Assembly (NCBI GenBank): GCA_048262715.1
Contig: JBLXEV010000006.1
Coordinates: 169,875-233,874 of the forward strand
Direction of reading: 5' to 3'
Source: Albirhodobacter sp048262715
GTDB taxonomy: Bacteria > Pseudomonadota > Alphaproteobacteria > Rhodobacterales > Rhodobacteraceae
Length of the DNA stretch: 64,000 bases
A program made the position numbers and the translations under genes. Below are positions 8,207 to 16,497 of the stretch, one piece after another. Below the pieces are notes generated by a model. That model was not told the DNA's origin, made no database searches, and was given only the letters and a program-made list of their open reading frames with translations. Each line of letters opens with the position of its first letter. The stretch's first letter is position 1.

Positions 8207-9052
8207 ATGACCCCTCCTCCCCCCTCCTGCCAGCAGACGATCGACGCGGAAAGCTGCGCGGCACAAACGGCCGCGGCCCCGCATAAGACGGACCGCGCGC
8301 AGTTCCGCCGGAGCTTCCGCGAAGGGCTGATCTCAAGCATGCCGTTCATTCTGGTCACCGTTCCGCTTTCGGTCCTGTTCGGTGTTGTCGCGAAGGATGC
8401 GGGGCTGGATATCTTGCAAGTCGCGGCGATGAGCATCGTGGTGATCGCCGGATCGTCGCAATTTGCCGCCATTGCCTTGATGCAGGAACAGGCCCCCGTC
8501 TTCATCGCGATTGCGGCGGCGCTGGCGGTGAACCTGCGGATGGCGATGTATTCTGCCGCGCTGCAACCGCATGTCGGCAAAGCATCCCTGCGCGCGCGAA
8601 TGCTGATCGCCTATGCGATGGTCGATCAAACCTTCGCGCTCTCGCTCAAGACGTTCGAGGCGCGCCCGACGATGACCCTGTCGGAGAAGATCGGCTATTA
8701 CTTCGGCTGCGTCGCCTGCATCTGCCCGTTTTGGTATGCGGGCTGCGTTGTGGGCGCATTGATCGGGCAAGCGGTGCCGCCGGAACTGTCGCTCGATTTC
8801 GCGGTGCCGATCTGCTTCATCGCGGTGCTGGCCCCGATGCTGCGCAGCCTGCCCCATATCATGGCGGCCATCGCGGCGAGCGTGACCACGGTGATTTTCG
8901 GCGGCTTGCCGTGGAACCTTGCCCTGCCGCTGGCGGGAATTGTCGGGATGATCACCGGAGCACAGGTGGAGTTCTGGCGCGCGCGGCAAATCGCCCGCAC
9001 CGCGAAAGATGCCCCCGCAACCCAGATCGCCCAAGGAGGCCCCCATGATTGA
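8207..9052 (+). CDS. azlC: AzlC-family branched-chain amino acid exporter, large subunit
   Basis: Large subunit of a two-component exporter (AzlCD/YgaZH type) that moves branched-chain amino acids or analogues out of the cell. 281 residues; a polar N-terminal tail of about 40 residues is followed by RRSFREGL and then five or more hydrophobic segments, with the family phrase AGSSQFAAIALM. The 3' end overlaps the azlD start by 8 nt, the usual arrangement. The start at 8207 has no strong ribosome-binding site. Confidence 0.9.
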   Translation: MTPPPPSCQQTIDAESCAAQTAAAPHKTDRAQFRRSFREGLISSMPFILVTVPLSVLFGVVAKDAGLDILQVAAMSIVVIAGSSQFAAIALMQEQAPVFIAIAAALAVNLRMAMYSAALQPHVGKASLRARMLIAYAMVDQTFALSLKTFEARPTMTLSEKIGYYFGCVACICPFWYAGCVVGALIGQAVPPELSLDFAVPICFIAVLAPMLRSLPHIMAAIAASVTTVIFGGLPWNLALPLAGIVGMITGAQVEFWRARQIARTAKDAPATQIAQGGPHD

Positions 9053-9377
9053 TCCCGTCACCTTCTGGACCGTCACCCTCGGGCTGAGCATCGGCACGTT
9101 CTTGATCCGGTTTTCCTTCATCGGCTTTTGGGGCGATCGGCAATTGCCGCACTGGGCGCAGGTGCATCTGCGCTATGTCGGCGTCTCGGTGTTTCCTGCC
9201 CTGATCCTGCCCGCGCTGCTCTGGCCCAAGGCGACAGGCGGCGAGCTGGACCCCGCGCGGATCACCGCCGCTATCGTAGCGCTGTTGGTCGCGCGCACGG
9301 GGCGGGTGACACTGGCGATTCTGTCTGGGATGGCAACGCTTTACGGGATGCAATGGGCGATGGCGAACCTTCTCTGA
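9045..9377 (+). CDS. azlD: AzlD-domain protein, exporter small subunit
   Basis: 110-residue membrane protein with three to four hydrophobic segments and the AzlD pattern (TFLIRFSFIGFW ... YVGVSVFPALILPALL). AAGGAGG at 9033-9039 sets ATG 9045 as the start rather than an upstream in-frame ATG. It overlaps azlC and works with it. A strong terminator follows. Confidence 0.9.
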   Translation: MIDPVTFWTVTLGLSIGTFLIRFSFIGFWGDRQLPHWAQVHLRYVGVSVFPALILPALLWPKATGGELDPARITAAIVALLVARTGRVTLAILSGMATLYGMQWAMANLL

Positions 9378-9410
9378 TCGCGCTGCCCCTCCCCCGCGCT
9401 CCACATATAA

Positions 9411-9446
9411 AAAGGCCCCGCCAATCGCTCGGCGGGGCCTTTTTTG
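9411..9446 (+). terminator. Intrinsic terminator between azlD and tctA
   Basis: AAAGGCCCCGCC (9411-9422), 8-nt loop, GGCGGGGCCTTTTTT (9431-9445). The A-run on the left and T-run on the right allow termination from both strands, serving azlCD and the convergent tct operon. Confidence 0.9.
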
Positions 9447-9461
9447 TATCGGATCAGCGGA

Positions 9462-10994
9462 TCAGTCTTGCGTGCTGCTCTCGTCGCTGCCTGCCATCTT
9501 CATCCGGCGCTTGAGCACCTTGCCGAAGATCACTGGCGCCACGAAGCCTGCAATCGCAACTGTCCACAGGATGATCGAGAGCGGGCTATCGATCAGCGTG
9601 CCCCAATTGCCGTTATCGATGGTGATCGCACGGCGCAGGTTGTTTTCCATCGCGTTGCCGAGCAGCGTGCCAAGGATGATCGGCACCAGCGGCACATCGA
9701 ACTTGCGCAGAACCCAGCCCAGAAGCCCGAAGCCGATCATCACCATCAGATCGAAGGTCGAGCCGGAGATCCCATAGATCCCCACGAAGCTGACCATCGC
9801 CACCACCGGCATCAGGATCCGCGGCGGGATCAACAACAGGCGCGTGAACAGGCCCACCATCGGGATATTCATCGCCAGCAGCATGAAGTTGGCGATGAAC
9901 AGCGCCGCGATCAGCCCCCAAACCACGTCAGGTTGCTGGGTGAACAACAAAGGCCCCGGCGTGATGTTGAGTGAGAGCAGCACCGCCAGCAGCACCGCCG
10001 TTGTGCCCGAACCCGGAACCCCGAGCGCCAGCATCGGCACCAAAGCCCCGCCTGCAGCGGCGTTATTGCCCGCCTCAGGAGCAGCCACACCGCGCGGATC
10101 GCCTTTGCCGAAGGTGCCCTCTTTATCTACCATCCGCTTTTCGGTCGAATAGGCGAGGAACGAGCCCAAGGACGCGCCCGCGCCGGGCAGGATGCCCGCA
10201 ATGAAGCCCAGACCGGACGAGCGCAGCATCGTCGGGAAGGTTTGCTTGAGAACCCCGGGCCCCGGTGTCAGACGGCCGATATTCATCGCGGCTTTATTGG
10301 CCGAACCGTGGCGATGCTCCAAGAACACGAACACTTCCGACAGCGCGAACAGGCCGACGATGGCCACGAGGAAATCGATCCCGTCATAGAGATGCGTCTC
10401 CCCGAAGGTGAAGCGCGGCACGCCAGTTTGGCTATCCACACCGATCATCGCAAGGCCAAGGCCGAGCGCTGCCGCAAAGGCCGATTTGGCTTGGTTGGTC
10501 GAGGAGATGCCGCCCAAGGTCGCAAAGGCCAGCACGAAGAGCGCGAAATATTGCGCAGGGCCAAACAGCAGCGCGATTTTCACCAGCTGCGGTGCCAGCA
10601 GTGCGAGACCAATCGTCGCCAAGAACGAGCCGACGAAAGAAGCGATACCGGAGAGGGCCAGTGCCTCCCCCGCGCGGCCCGCTTGCGCCATCGGGTAGCC
10701 ATCAAGGCAGGTCATCATCGCAGGCTCATCACCCGGGATGTTGAGAAGGATCGAGGAGATCCGCCCGCCATACATCGCGCCGTAATAGACCGAGGTCAGC
10801 AGGATCAGCGAGGGCGTGGCCCCGAGGCCCAGCGAGAAGGCCAGCGGGATCAGGATCGCGACGCCATTCGATGGCCCGAGACCGGGAAGCGCGCCCATCA
10901 GCGTGCCCAAGAAACAGCCCAAAAGCGCCAGCGCCATGTTTTGCCATGTCAACGCAACCGCGAAGCCATCGGCGAGAGAATAAAGCGTGTCCAT
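9462..10994 (-). CDS. tctA: Tripartite tricarboxylate transporter permease TctA
   Basis: Large membrane subunit of the TTT family of secondary, binding-protein-dependent carboxylate importers. 510 residues with about 11-12 hydrophobic segments and the conserved GALPGLGPSNGVAILIPL loop near the N-terminus, repeated in GILPGAGASLGSFLAY in the second half. Good GAGGAGG upstream of the ATG. Last gene of tctC-tctB-tctA, 12 bp after tctB. The substrate may be citrate or another carboxylate and is not readable from the sequence. Confidence 0.95.
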   Translation of the reverse strand: MDTLYSLADGFAVALTWQNMALALLGCFLGTLMGALPGLGPSNGVAILIPLAFSLGLGATPSLILLTSVYYGAMYGGRISSILLNIPGDEPAMMTCLDGYPMAQAGRAGEALALSGIASFVGSFLATIGLALLAPQLVKIALLFGPAQYFALFVLAFATLGGISSTNQAKSAFAAALGLGLAMIGVDSQTGVPRFTFGETHLYDGIDFLVAIVGLFALSEVFVFLEHRHGSANKAAMNIGRLTPGPGVLKQTFPTMLRSSGLGFIAGILPGAGASLGSFLAYSTEKRMVDKEGTFGKGDPRGVAAPEAGNNAAAGGALVPMLALGVPGSGTTAVLLAVLLSLNITPGPLLFTQQPDVVWGLIAALFIANFMLLAMNIPMVGLFTRLLLIPPRILMPVVAMVSFVGIYGISGSTFDLMVMIGFGLLGWVLRKFDVPLVPIILGTLLGNAMENNLRRAITIDNGNWGTLIDSPLSIILWTVAIAGFVAPVIFGKVLKRRMKMAGSDESSTQD

Positions 10995-11006
10995 CAGCAG
11001 CCCTCC

Positions 11007-11438
11007 TCAGAACCCGAACGGGCCCTTGGCAAGCGACAAGCCAAGAACCATGTGGAAGACAACGTAAATCCCGACCGAGGTCAGAACCCCGACGAGAACG
11101 GATTGCAGCGGCGCAGTGCCCAGACGCCATGTGAGATAGGCCCCCGCCAGTGCCGTCGCGAAGACGAAACCGAAGCTCGGCAGCACGGTCGCATAGAGCA
11201 TCAGCACGACCACAGCCGCACCGATCTCCGCCAGCCGCATCAGCGGCGGCCATGCCGGCTCCGCATCCGGTTTCAGCGCGATCACCAGCGAGGAGATGCC
11301 CAAAACGGCTGCGATGATGAGGGGGAAGGCTTTGGGCCCAACGGAGTCGGAGAGGAAACTCTCCTCGATGATCAGCGCCGCCCATGCGAACCCAATCGCA
11401 ATCAGCAGCCCGATCACACCAAAGATGCGGTCGCTCAT
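11007..11438 (-). CDS. tctB: Tripartite tricarboxylate transporter small subunit TctB
   Basis: 143-residue membrane protein with four hydrophobic segments, the small permease of the TTT complex. The ATG at 11438 (MSDRIFGVIGLL) is preferred because translation from 11543 would add 35 hydrophilic residues read through the intercistronic hairpin. It sits between tctC and tctA in the canonical order. Confidence 0.88.
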   Translation of the reverse strand: MSDRIFGVIGLLIAIGFAWAALIIEESFLSDSVGPKAFPLIIAAVLGISSLVIALKPDAEPAWPPLMRLAEIGAAVVVLMLYATVLPSFGFVFATALAGAYLTWRLGTAPLQSVLVGVLTSVGIYVVFHMVLGLSLAKGPFGF

Positions 11439-11460
11439 AGGATGTCCTTTTGAAAAAAGA

Positions 11461-11491
11461 CCGGCAGTCGGGGAGGAGACCGCCGGTTTCA
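11461..11491 (-). other. Hairpin in the tctC-tctB spacer
   Basis: GACCGGC and GCCGGTTTC pair around a GA-rich loop just upstream of tctB. Together with the larger hairpin at 11545 it may stabilise the tctC message or reduce readthrough into the permease genes. Confidence 0.45.
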
Positions 11492-11544
11492 AGCGCTCGG
11501 TGTCAGAGAGCGGCCCCCCGAGAGGGAGCCGTTCAAATGTCAAG

Positions 11545-11594
11545 CTGGCGGGGCCGAACCAATACTTGAGAACCCGAGAACAGGGCCCCGCCAG
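11545..11594 (-). terminator. Attenuator-like hairpin after tctC
   Basis: An 11-bp perfect stem (CTGGCGGGGCC 11545-11555 with GGCCCCGCCAG 11584-11594) directly after the tctC stop. Such hairpins commonly give binding-protein genes higher expression than downstream permease genes. There is no T-run. Confidence 0.55.
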
Positions 11595-11606
11595 ACGTCC
11601 AAGTGC

Positions 11607-12596
11607 TTACTTGATGATGCCGATATCTTTCGAGATGGCTTCAATTTGGGCGATGGATTCGCCAACGAAGGTTTCAAACGCCGCGCCTTGCAGATCGAGC
11701 GGTGCGAGGCCGGAAGCTGCCATGGTCGCTTTCCACTCGTCGGAGGCGTAAAGCGCGCCGACCTTCTCGACCCAAGCGTTATAGGCCTCGTCCGACATGC
11801 CGCCCGGTGCGTAGAAGCCACGCCAGTTTGCACCAACCGCATCAACGCCCTGTTCTTTTGCCGTCGGGAACTTGTCGTATTCACCCGTCAGACGCTCGGG
11901 CGAGAGAACTGCCAGAACCTTGATATCGCCGGAATCGACGAAGCCTTTGGCTTCCGACATATCGCCGGTGAAGGCCTGCACCGACCCTGCGAGAAGCTGC
12001 GTCACAGCCTCGCCGCCGCCATCAAACGCGATGTAGCGCACCGCTTTGACATCATCGATGCCGTAAGCATTCGCCGCGATCAGAACCTTGAGGTGATCCC
12101 AGCCGCCCACAGCCGAACCGCCCGCAACAGCGATCGATTTCGGATCGTTTTTCATGATGTCGAGCAGTTCCGGCAGCGTGTTGATCTCGCTGTTTCCCGC
12201 AACAGCGATCACACCGTAATCCGCACCGACCGAGCCGACCCAACGCACTTGATCCTTGGTGTTGCCCGGGAAGGCCCCTTGCGCAAGGCGGGTCGCCGTT
12301 GCGGTGGACGCCGCGACGATCAGATCGTTGCTATCGTTGCGCTTGTTGACGACTTCCGCGAAGGCCACGCCGCCGCCGCCGCCCGCGAGGTTCACAACCT
12401 GCATGGTTTTGTCGATCAGCTTGAGATCTTGCAGCGTCTTGCCAACTTGGCGGCAGGTGAAGTCCCAGCCACCGCCGGGGTTCGCGGGTGCGATGCACTC
12501 CGGCGATTCGGGCGAGAAGCCCTCGGCAGAGGCCGAGAAGGCGGTCATCGTGACCATAGCAGCGACCAGAGTCGTGCGGGTGTTCAGAAATTTCAT
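11607..12596 (-). CDS. tctC: Tripartite tricarboxylate transporter substrate-binding protein TctC
   Basis: Periplasmic solute receptor (Bug/TctC family), 329 residues. The N-terminal signal peptide MKFLNTRTTLVAAMVTMTAF ends near ASAEG. The mature protein begins with the typical PECIAPANPGGGWDFTCR segment that binds the ligand carboxylates. AAGGAGG stands upstream of ATG 12596, so the longer reading to 12779 is rejected. It is the first gene of the operon, divergent from tctDE, with tandem CAACCTGTCA repeats between them. Confidence 0.94.
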   Translation of the reverse strand: MKFLNTRTTLVAAMVTMTAFSASAEGFSPESPECIAPANPGGGWDFTCRQVGKTLQDLKLIDKTMQVVNLAGGGGGVAFAEVVNKRNDSNDLIVAASTATATRLAQGAFPGNTKDQVRWVGSVGADYGVIAVAGNSEINTLPELLDIMKNDPKSIAVAGGSAVGGWDHLKVLIAANAYGIDDVKAVRYIAFDGGGEAVTQLLAGSVQAFTGDMSEAKGFVDSGDIKVLAVLSPERLTGEYDKFPTAKEQGVDAVGANWRGFYAPGGMSDEAYNAWVEKVGALYASDEWKATMAASGLAPLDLQGAAFETFVGESIAQIEAISKDIGIIK

Positions 12597-12696
12597 AGTG
12601 TCCTCCTTGAAATTTATGAGGCTTTTCGCCCCATCGCCCCCGCCGGTCCGCTTGCACGGTCTCCTCCCGGTGAGGTATCGCACGACATTAGGGCCG

Positions 12697-12717
12697 CAAC
12701 CTGTCATCAACCTGTCA
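12697..12717. promoter_or_regulatory. Tandem direct repeats, candidate TctD binding site
   Basis: CAACCTGTCA occurs at 12697-12706 and again at 12708-12717, an 11-bp phase that puts both copies on one DNA face. OmpR-type regulators such as TctD bind direct repeats of this spacing. The site lies between divergent tctC and tctD. Confidence 0.5.
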
Positions 12718-12863
12718 CCGCGATTTGGGCGGTTTGGACCCTCCGCGCATCGCATGAGATGGGCACGCGACAAGAGCACGCGGGGGCTTGCCCCCTCGGG
12801 AGATGCGCCCCAATACTGGCGTCAACAAACGGCCTCGCGTCGAATGAGCTCTGAGGGGAAGAG

Positions 12864-13535
12864 ATGCGGCTTTTGCTCGTGGAAGATGCGCAGGATATGG
12901 CGGAAGCGATCATGATCCGCTTGGCGCGCTCCGGCATGGCCTGCGATCTGGCGGGCTCGCTAGACGAGGCGCGCGGCTTTCTCGATGTGCAGCGCTATGA
13001 TGTGATTGTGCTCGATATCAACCTGCCCGATGGGCTGGGCACGGAGCTTCTGGCGCGGCTGCGCGCGGGCGGGGATCGCACGCCTGTGCTGATGCTCACA
13101 GCGCTGTTCTCGGTGGATGATCGGGTGTCCGCGCTCAACCTCGGGGCCGATGACTATCTCGTAAAGCCCTTTGATCACAGAGAGTTGGAGGCGAGACTTC
13201 AAGCACTCTACCGCAGGGATTCCGGCCAGAAAGGCGAGGAGATCCTGCTCGGGGACCTGTGTTTCAACCCCACCGCGCAGACGGCCTCTGTCAAGGGGCA
13301 GCCGCTTCAACTCGCCCGCCGCGAGTTCACGCTGCTCTCGCTGTTGATCCGCAATCGGGGCAAGATCATGAGCAAGGAGCGGCTGTTTGAGGGGCTGTTT
13401 TCCTTTGATGATGCGGATGTCGGCCTCAACGCGATTGAGCTTTATATCGCGCGACTGCGCAAAAAGCTCAGCGGCGCGGGGGTGAGCATCGAGACCCAGC
13501 GCGGGCTGGGCTATCGGCTTGACCTCGATGGGTAA
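12864..13535 (+). CDS. tctD: Response regulator TctD (OmpR family)
   Basis: 223 residues: receiver domain 1-115 with acidic pocket E7/D8, phospho-acceptor D51 (VLDINLPDG) and K101 (YLVKPFD); winged-helix output domain about 125-220. It should activate the divergent tctCBA genes when phosphorylated by the adjacent kinase. The 5-nt gap to the kinase gene suggests one operon. Confidence 0.93.
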   Translation: MRLLLVEDAQDMAEAIMIRLARSGMACDLAGSLDEARGFLDVQRYDVIVLDINLPDGLGTELLARLRAGGDRTPVLMLTALFSVDDRVSALNLGADDYLVKPFDHRELEARLQALYRRDSGQKGEEILLGDLCFNPTAQTASVKGQPLQLARREFTLLSLLIRNRGKIMSKERLFEGLFSFDDADVGLNAIELYIARLRKKLSGAGVSIETQRGLGYRLDLDG

Positions 13536-13540
13536 TCGTG

Positions 13541-15115
13541 ATGGCTGATCCCCGCCGAAAATTTGGCCTCTGGCGCGCGATGCGCATGGCGCGGCGCGGT
13601 GTGCCTGCGCAGGGTGTGGCGCAGGGGGCCTCCCTCCCCCTTGCCGCCAGTGCGGGCCCTTTGGGCGGCCCGAATCCGCTGCCCCCCGTCACCCTCTCGC
13701 TCTGGGCACGGGTCTCGCTGGGGGTGATGTCGCTCCTTCTGATTGGCGGGATGCTGGTGTCCCTCGCTGCTTTCGCCTATGGCCGCCAAGCCGCGCGTGA
13801 GGCTTATGATCGTCTGCTGCTCGGCGCGGCCAATGACATCGCCGCCGCTCTCACCGTGATGGATGGCACGCTCTCCGAGGCGTTGCCGATCTCCGCCTTC
13901 CAGCTTCTCGCCCTCGCGCCGGATGACCGCATTGCCTACCGGATCACGGGGATTGATGGCGAGCGGCTGACGGGTTACGCGCTGGATCTGCCGCCGCGGC
14001 GCGGGCAAGCGCGCGTTGAATTCAGCGATGCCGATTTCGCGGGGGAGAAGGCGCGGTTCGTCTCTGTCCTCAAACGGTTTTCGGAGCGCGATTTCTCCGG
14101 AACGGTCGAGATTATCGTCGGCCAAACCCTGCGCGCGCGTAACGAGCTTGCTTTAGATATCACTCGCAACGCATTGATAGCACTCGGGATTGCGGGGGTT
14201 TTGATGCTCGCGCTTGCCGCCCTGATGGTGCGCCATGCGATGCAGCCCTTAGAGGCGATTGCCCGCGCCTTCGCGCTGCGCGATCCGCATGATCTGACGC
14301 CAATGACAACGCCTGTCCCCTCCGAGGCGGCGGTGATGATCGGCGCGATGAACGGGTTTATGGCGCGGTTGGATCGGCAGGTCGGCGCGATGCGCAACCT
14401 GATTTCCGACACCGCGCATCAGCTGCGCACCCCTGTTGCCGCATTGCGCGCACAGGCCGATCTCGCGGCGGAAGAACGCGACCCAGAGCGCCGTGCGCTC
14501 ATCGTCGAGCGGATCCACCGCCGCTCGCGCGGGCTGGGGCGTTTGCTCGATCAGATGCTCTCGCGCGCCCTCGTCATCCACCGCACTGATAGCGTGCGCC
14601 CGACGCCCGTGGACCTGCGCGAGATCGCCCTCGATATCGTGGATGCGGGCGATCACGCGCTGCTCTCCCCCGCTGCGGAACTGCGGCTGGAGATTGGCGA
14701 GGATCCGGTGATGGTGCTGGCGGATGAGTTGTCGCTGGCCGAGGCCGCGAAGAACCTGCTGAGCAATGCGCTCAAACACGGGGTCGCGCCGATCACCATC
14801 GGCGCGGGCATCGAGCGCGGCACTGAGGCAAATCCCGCCTATGCCGTGCTCTGGGTGCGTGACGAGGGCAACGGCCCCTCGCCCGAGAGGCTCGCCACGC
14901 TTGGCCAACGCTTTGCCCGCACCGCCGCCTCGCGCGGGGATAGCGCGGGGCTGGGCCTGTCGATCGGCCATGCGGTCGCGCAGGCCTTTGGCGGGGAACT
15001 GGCGTTTGAGCATCCGGCGGCGGGGGGCTTTCGCGCCGTGCTGCGCTTGCCGCTCGCGCCGGAGGGGAGTGCCGAGGACGGCCCCCATGACAATCAGGAG
15101 GGCCGCAATGCCTAG
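13541..15115 (+). CDS. tctE: Sensor histidine kinase TctE-like
   Basis: 524-residue inner-membrane kinase. Two membrane segments (about 60-80 and 205-225) frame a periplasmic 2CSK_N-type sensor region; a HAMP-like stretch leads to the H-box with H293 (DTAHQLRTPVAAL), then N-box NLLSNALKHG, DEGNGPS and GLGLSIG of the ATPase domain. ATG 13541 is used; a GTG at 13538 is directly adjacent. The cytoplasmic N-terminus is longer than in typical TctE. The 3' end overlaps the next gene by 8 nt. Confidence 0.92.
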   Translation: MADPRRKFGLWRAMRMARRGVPAQGVAQGASLPLAASAGPLGGPNPLPPVTLSLWARVSLGVMSLLLIGGMLVSLAAFAYGRQAAREAYDRLLLGAANDIAAALTVMDGTLSEALPISAFQLLALAPDDRIAYRITGIDGERLTGYALDLPPRRGQARVEFSDADFAGEKARFVSVLKRFSERDFSGTVEIIVGQTLRARNELALDITRNALIALGIAGVLMLALAALMVRHAMQPLEAIARAFALRDPHDLTPMTTPVPSEAAVMIGAMNGFMARLDRQVGAMRNLISDTAHQLRTPVAALRAQADLAAEERDPERRALIVERIHRRSRGLGRLLDQMLSRALVIHRTDSVRPTPVDLREIALDIVDAGDHALLSPAAELRLEIGEDPVMVLADELSLAEAAKNLLSNALKHGVAPITIGAGIERGTEANPAYAVLWVRDEGNGPSPERLATLGQRFARTAASRGDSAGLGLSIGHAVAQAFGGELAFEHPAAGGFRAVLRLPLAPEGSAEDGPHDNQEGRNA

Positions 15116-16259
15116 ACGCCTTCTCGCCGCCGCGCTCACAACGGCTCTGACGGCGCTCGCTCTCCTTGCGCCCTCTGCGCAAGCGCAAGAGATGACACGG
15201 CATTTCGGCTCCAATAGCCCGCGCCCGCTCAAGGTGCGCTCCACCACCGACATCGCGATTTTCGCCCCCGTCGTCGAGGCATTTCTCAGTCGCAATCCGC
15301 AGATCGCGATTGATTATGAGCAATGGGGCTCAAACGCGCTCTTCGATCTCAGCCTTGCGGAATGCCATGCGGCGCTTTCTGGGCAAGCTCTGACAGGGTC
15401 TGATGATCAGGCCGATGTGGTGATTTCCTCTGCCGTGCATCAGATGGTGGAGCTGGTCAATCTGGGTTGCGGCACCACGTTCCGCTCGCCGCAAACCTCT
15501 GCACTGGCGGAGCCTTTGCGCTGGCGGGACGAGCTGTGGGGGATCACCCGCGAGGCTGCCGTTATCATCTATAACCGCGCGCGGGTTCCCGCCGAGGATA
15601 TCCCTGCGACCCGTTTTGCGCTGCTCGATCTGCTGCGGCCCGCAGGCTCGCCCTATGCCGGACGTGTGGCGACCTATGATATTGAAGAATCGGGCCTCGG
15701 CTATCTGTTTGCCTTCAAAGACAGCCAAGAGGCCAGCACCTTCGGCGCGTTGTTGGAAAGCTTTGATCGCAGCGGTGCCGTGGCCACCTGTTGCTCTGCG
15801 GAAATTATCGACGGGGTTGGCGACGGGCGCTACCTGCTGGCCTATAACGTGCTGGGATCCTATGCGCTGGCGGCGCAAGATCCCCGCGTAGGCATTGTTT
15901 TACCACAAGATTATACGCTCGTGCTGTCGCGCGCTTTCATGATTCCGAAACACGCATTCACGCCGACTGCGGGCGGCTGGGAGGAAGATACCTCGGCGCG
16001 GGCACGGGCAGCGAGCTTTGAAGCGGCGGCCAAGCTGCTCGATTTCCTGCTCTCGGATGAGGGGGTGCGGGCGCTGCGCTCGGTGCATCTGATCTCCGCC
16101 GATCTGGTGCCCGATGCGCCGGAAACGCCGATCTCGCGCTCCGCCCTGCGGCCGATCGAACTGATGCCGACACTGCTTGTCGCGCGCGATACCCTCACCC
16201 GCAACCAGTTCATCGCCCGCTGGCGCGATACATTCTCGCAAGACGGCAAGAGCAAATAG
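15108..16259 (+). CDS. Periplasmic extracellular solute-binding protein encoded with tctDE
   Basis: 383 residues with a clear signal peptide (about 1-25, ending in QAQ) and a type-2 periplasmic binding fold related to Fe3+/spermidine-type ABC receptors. AGGAGG at 15096-15101 sets ATG 15108. It overlaps tctE by 8 nt, yet no ABC permease or ATPase belongs to it. This suggests an accessory sensor that presents a ligand to the TctE periplasmic domain rather than a transporter part; that is inference. Confidence 0.85.
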   Translation: MPRRLLAAALTTALTALALLAPSAQAQEMTRHFGSNSPRPLKVRSTTDIAIFAPVVEAFLSRNPQIAIDYEQWGSNALFDLSLAECHAALSGQALTGSDDQADVVISSAVHQMVELVNLGCGTTFRSPQTSALAEPLRWRDELWGITREAAVIIYNRARVPAEDIPATRFALLDLLRPAGSPYAGRVATYDIEESGLGYLFAFKDSQEASTFGALLESFDRSGAVATCCSAEIIDGVGDGRYLLAYNVLGSYALAAQDPRVGIVLPQDYTLVLSRAFMIPKHAFTPTAGGWEEDTSARARAASFEAAAKLLDFLLSDEGVRALRSVHLISADLVPDAPETPISRSALRPIELMPTLLVARDTLTRNQFIARWRDTFSQDGKSK

Positions 16260-16299
16260 CCGCCGCGCCCGCGCACCGCTGGGCCGCCGCAGGAGCGAT

Positions 16300-16313
16300 T
16301 GCACAGATGTGCA
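16300..16313. promoter_or_regulatory. Inverted repeat upstream of the ugp operon
   Basis: TGCACA-GA-TGTGCA, 185 bp upstream of ugpB. Variants of TGTGCA/GTGCA recur nearby (around 16350 and 16470). Possible regulator site; no specific regulator can be named. Confidence 0.3.
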
Positions 16314-16497
16314 TAAATTTGCGGATGACGTAGCGTCCCGCCCGCAGCATTTGTGCATTTGTCGCATGAGCTTTGCGCAAGCGTCATCCAAGCGTTACCG
16401 AACACCCCCACATCTGCCCTCAGTTTAACCGGACCCGAGATCCGCAGCGGCAGAGCGCCCTGCGCCTCGTGCACATGCAGATATGCAGGAGTTTTTG

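Noticed and set aside
10242..11453. Long plus-strand ORF of 403 codons opposite tctA/tctB
   Set aside because: Its translation is Arg/Gln/His/Asp-rich without hydrophobic core, typical of the antisense frame of a high-GC gene. The minus strand has clear TctA and TctB.
11646..12854. 402-codon ORF opposite tctC
   Set aside because: Antisense shadow of tctC; tctC has a signal peptide, ribosome-binding site and family motifs, this frame has none.
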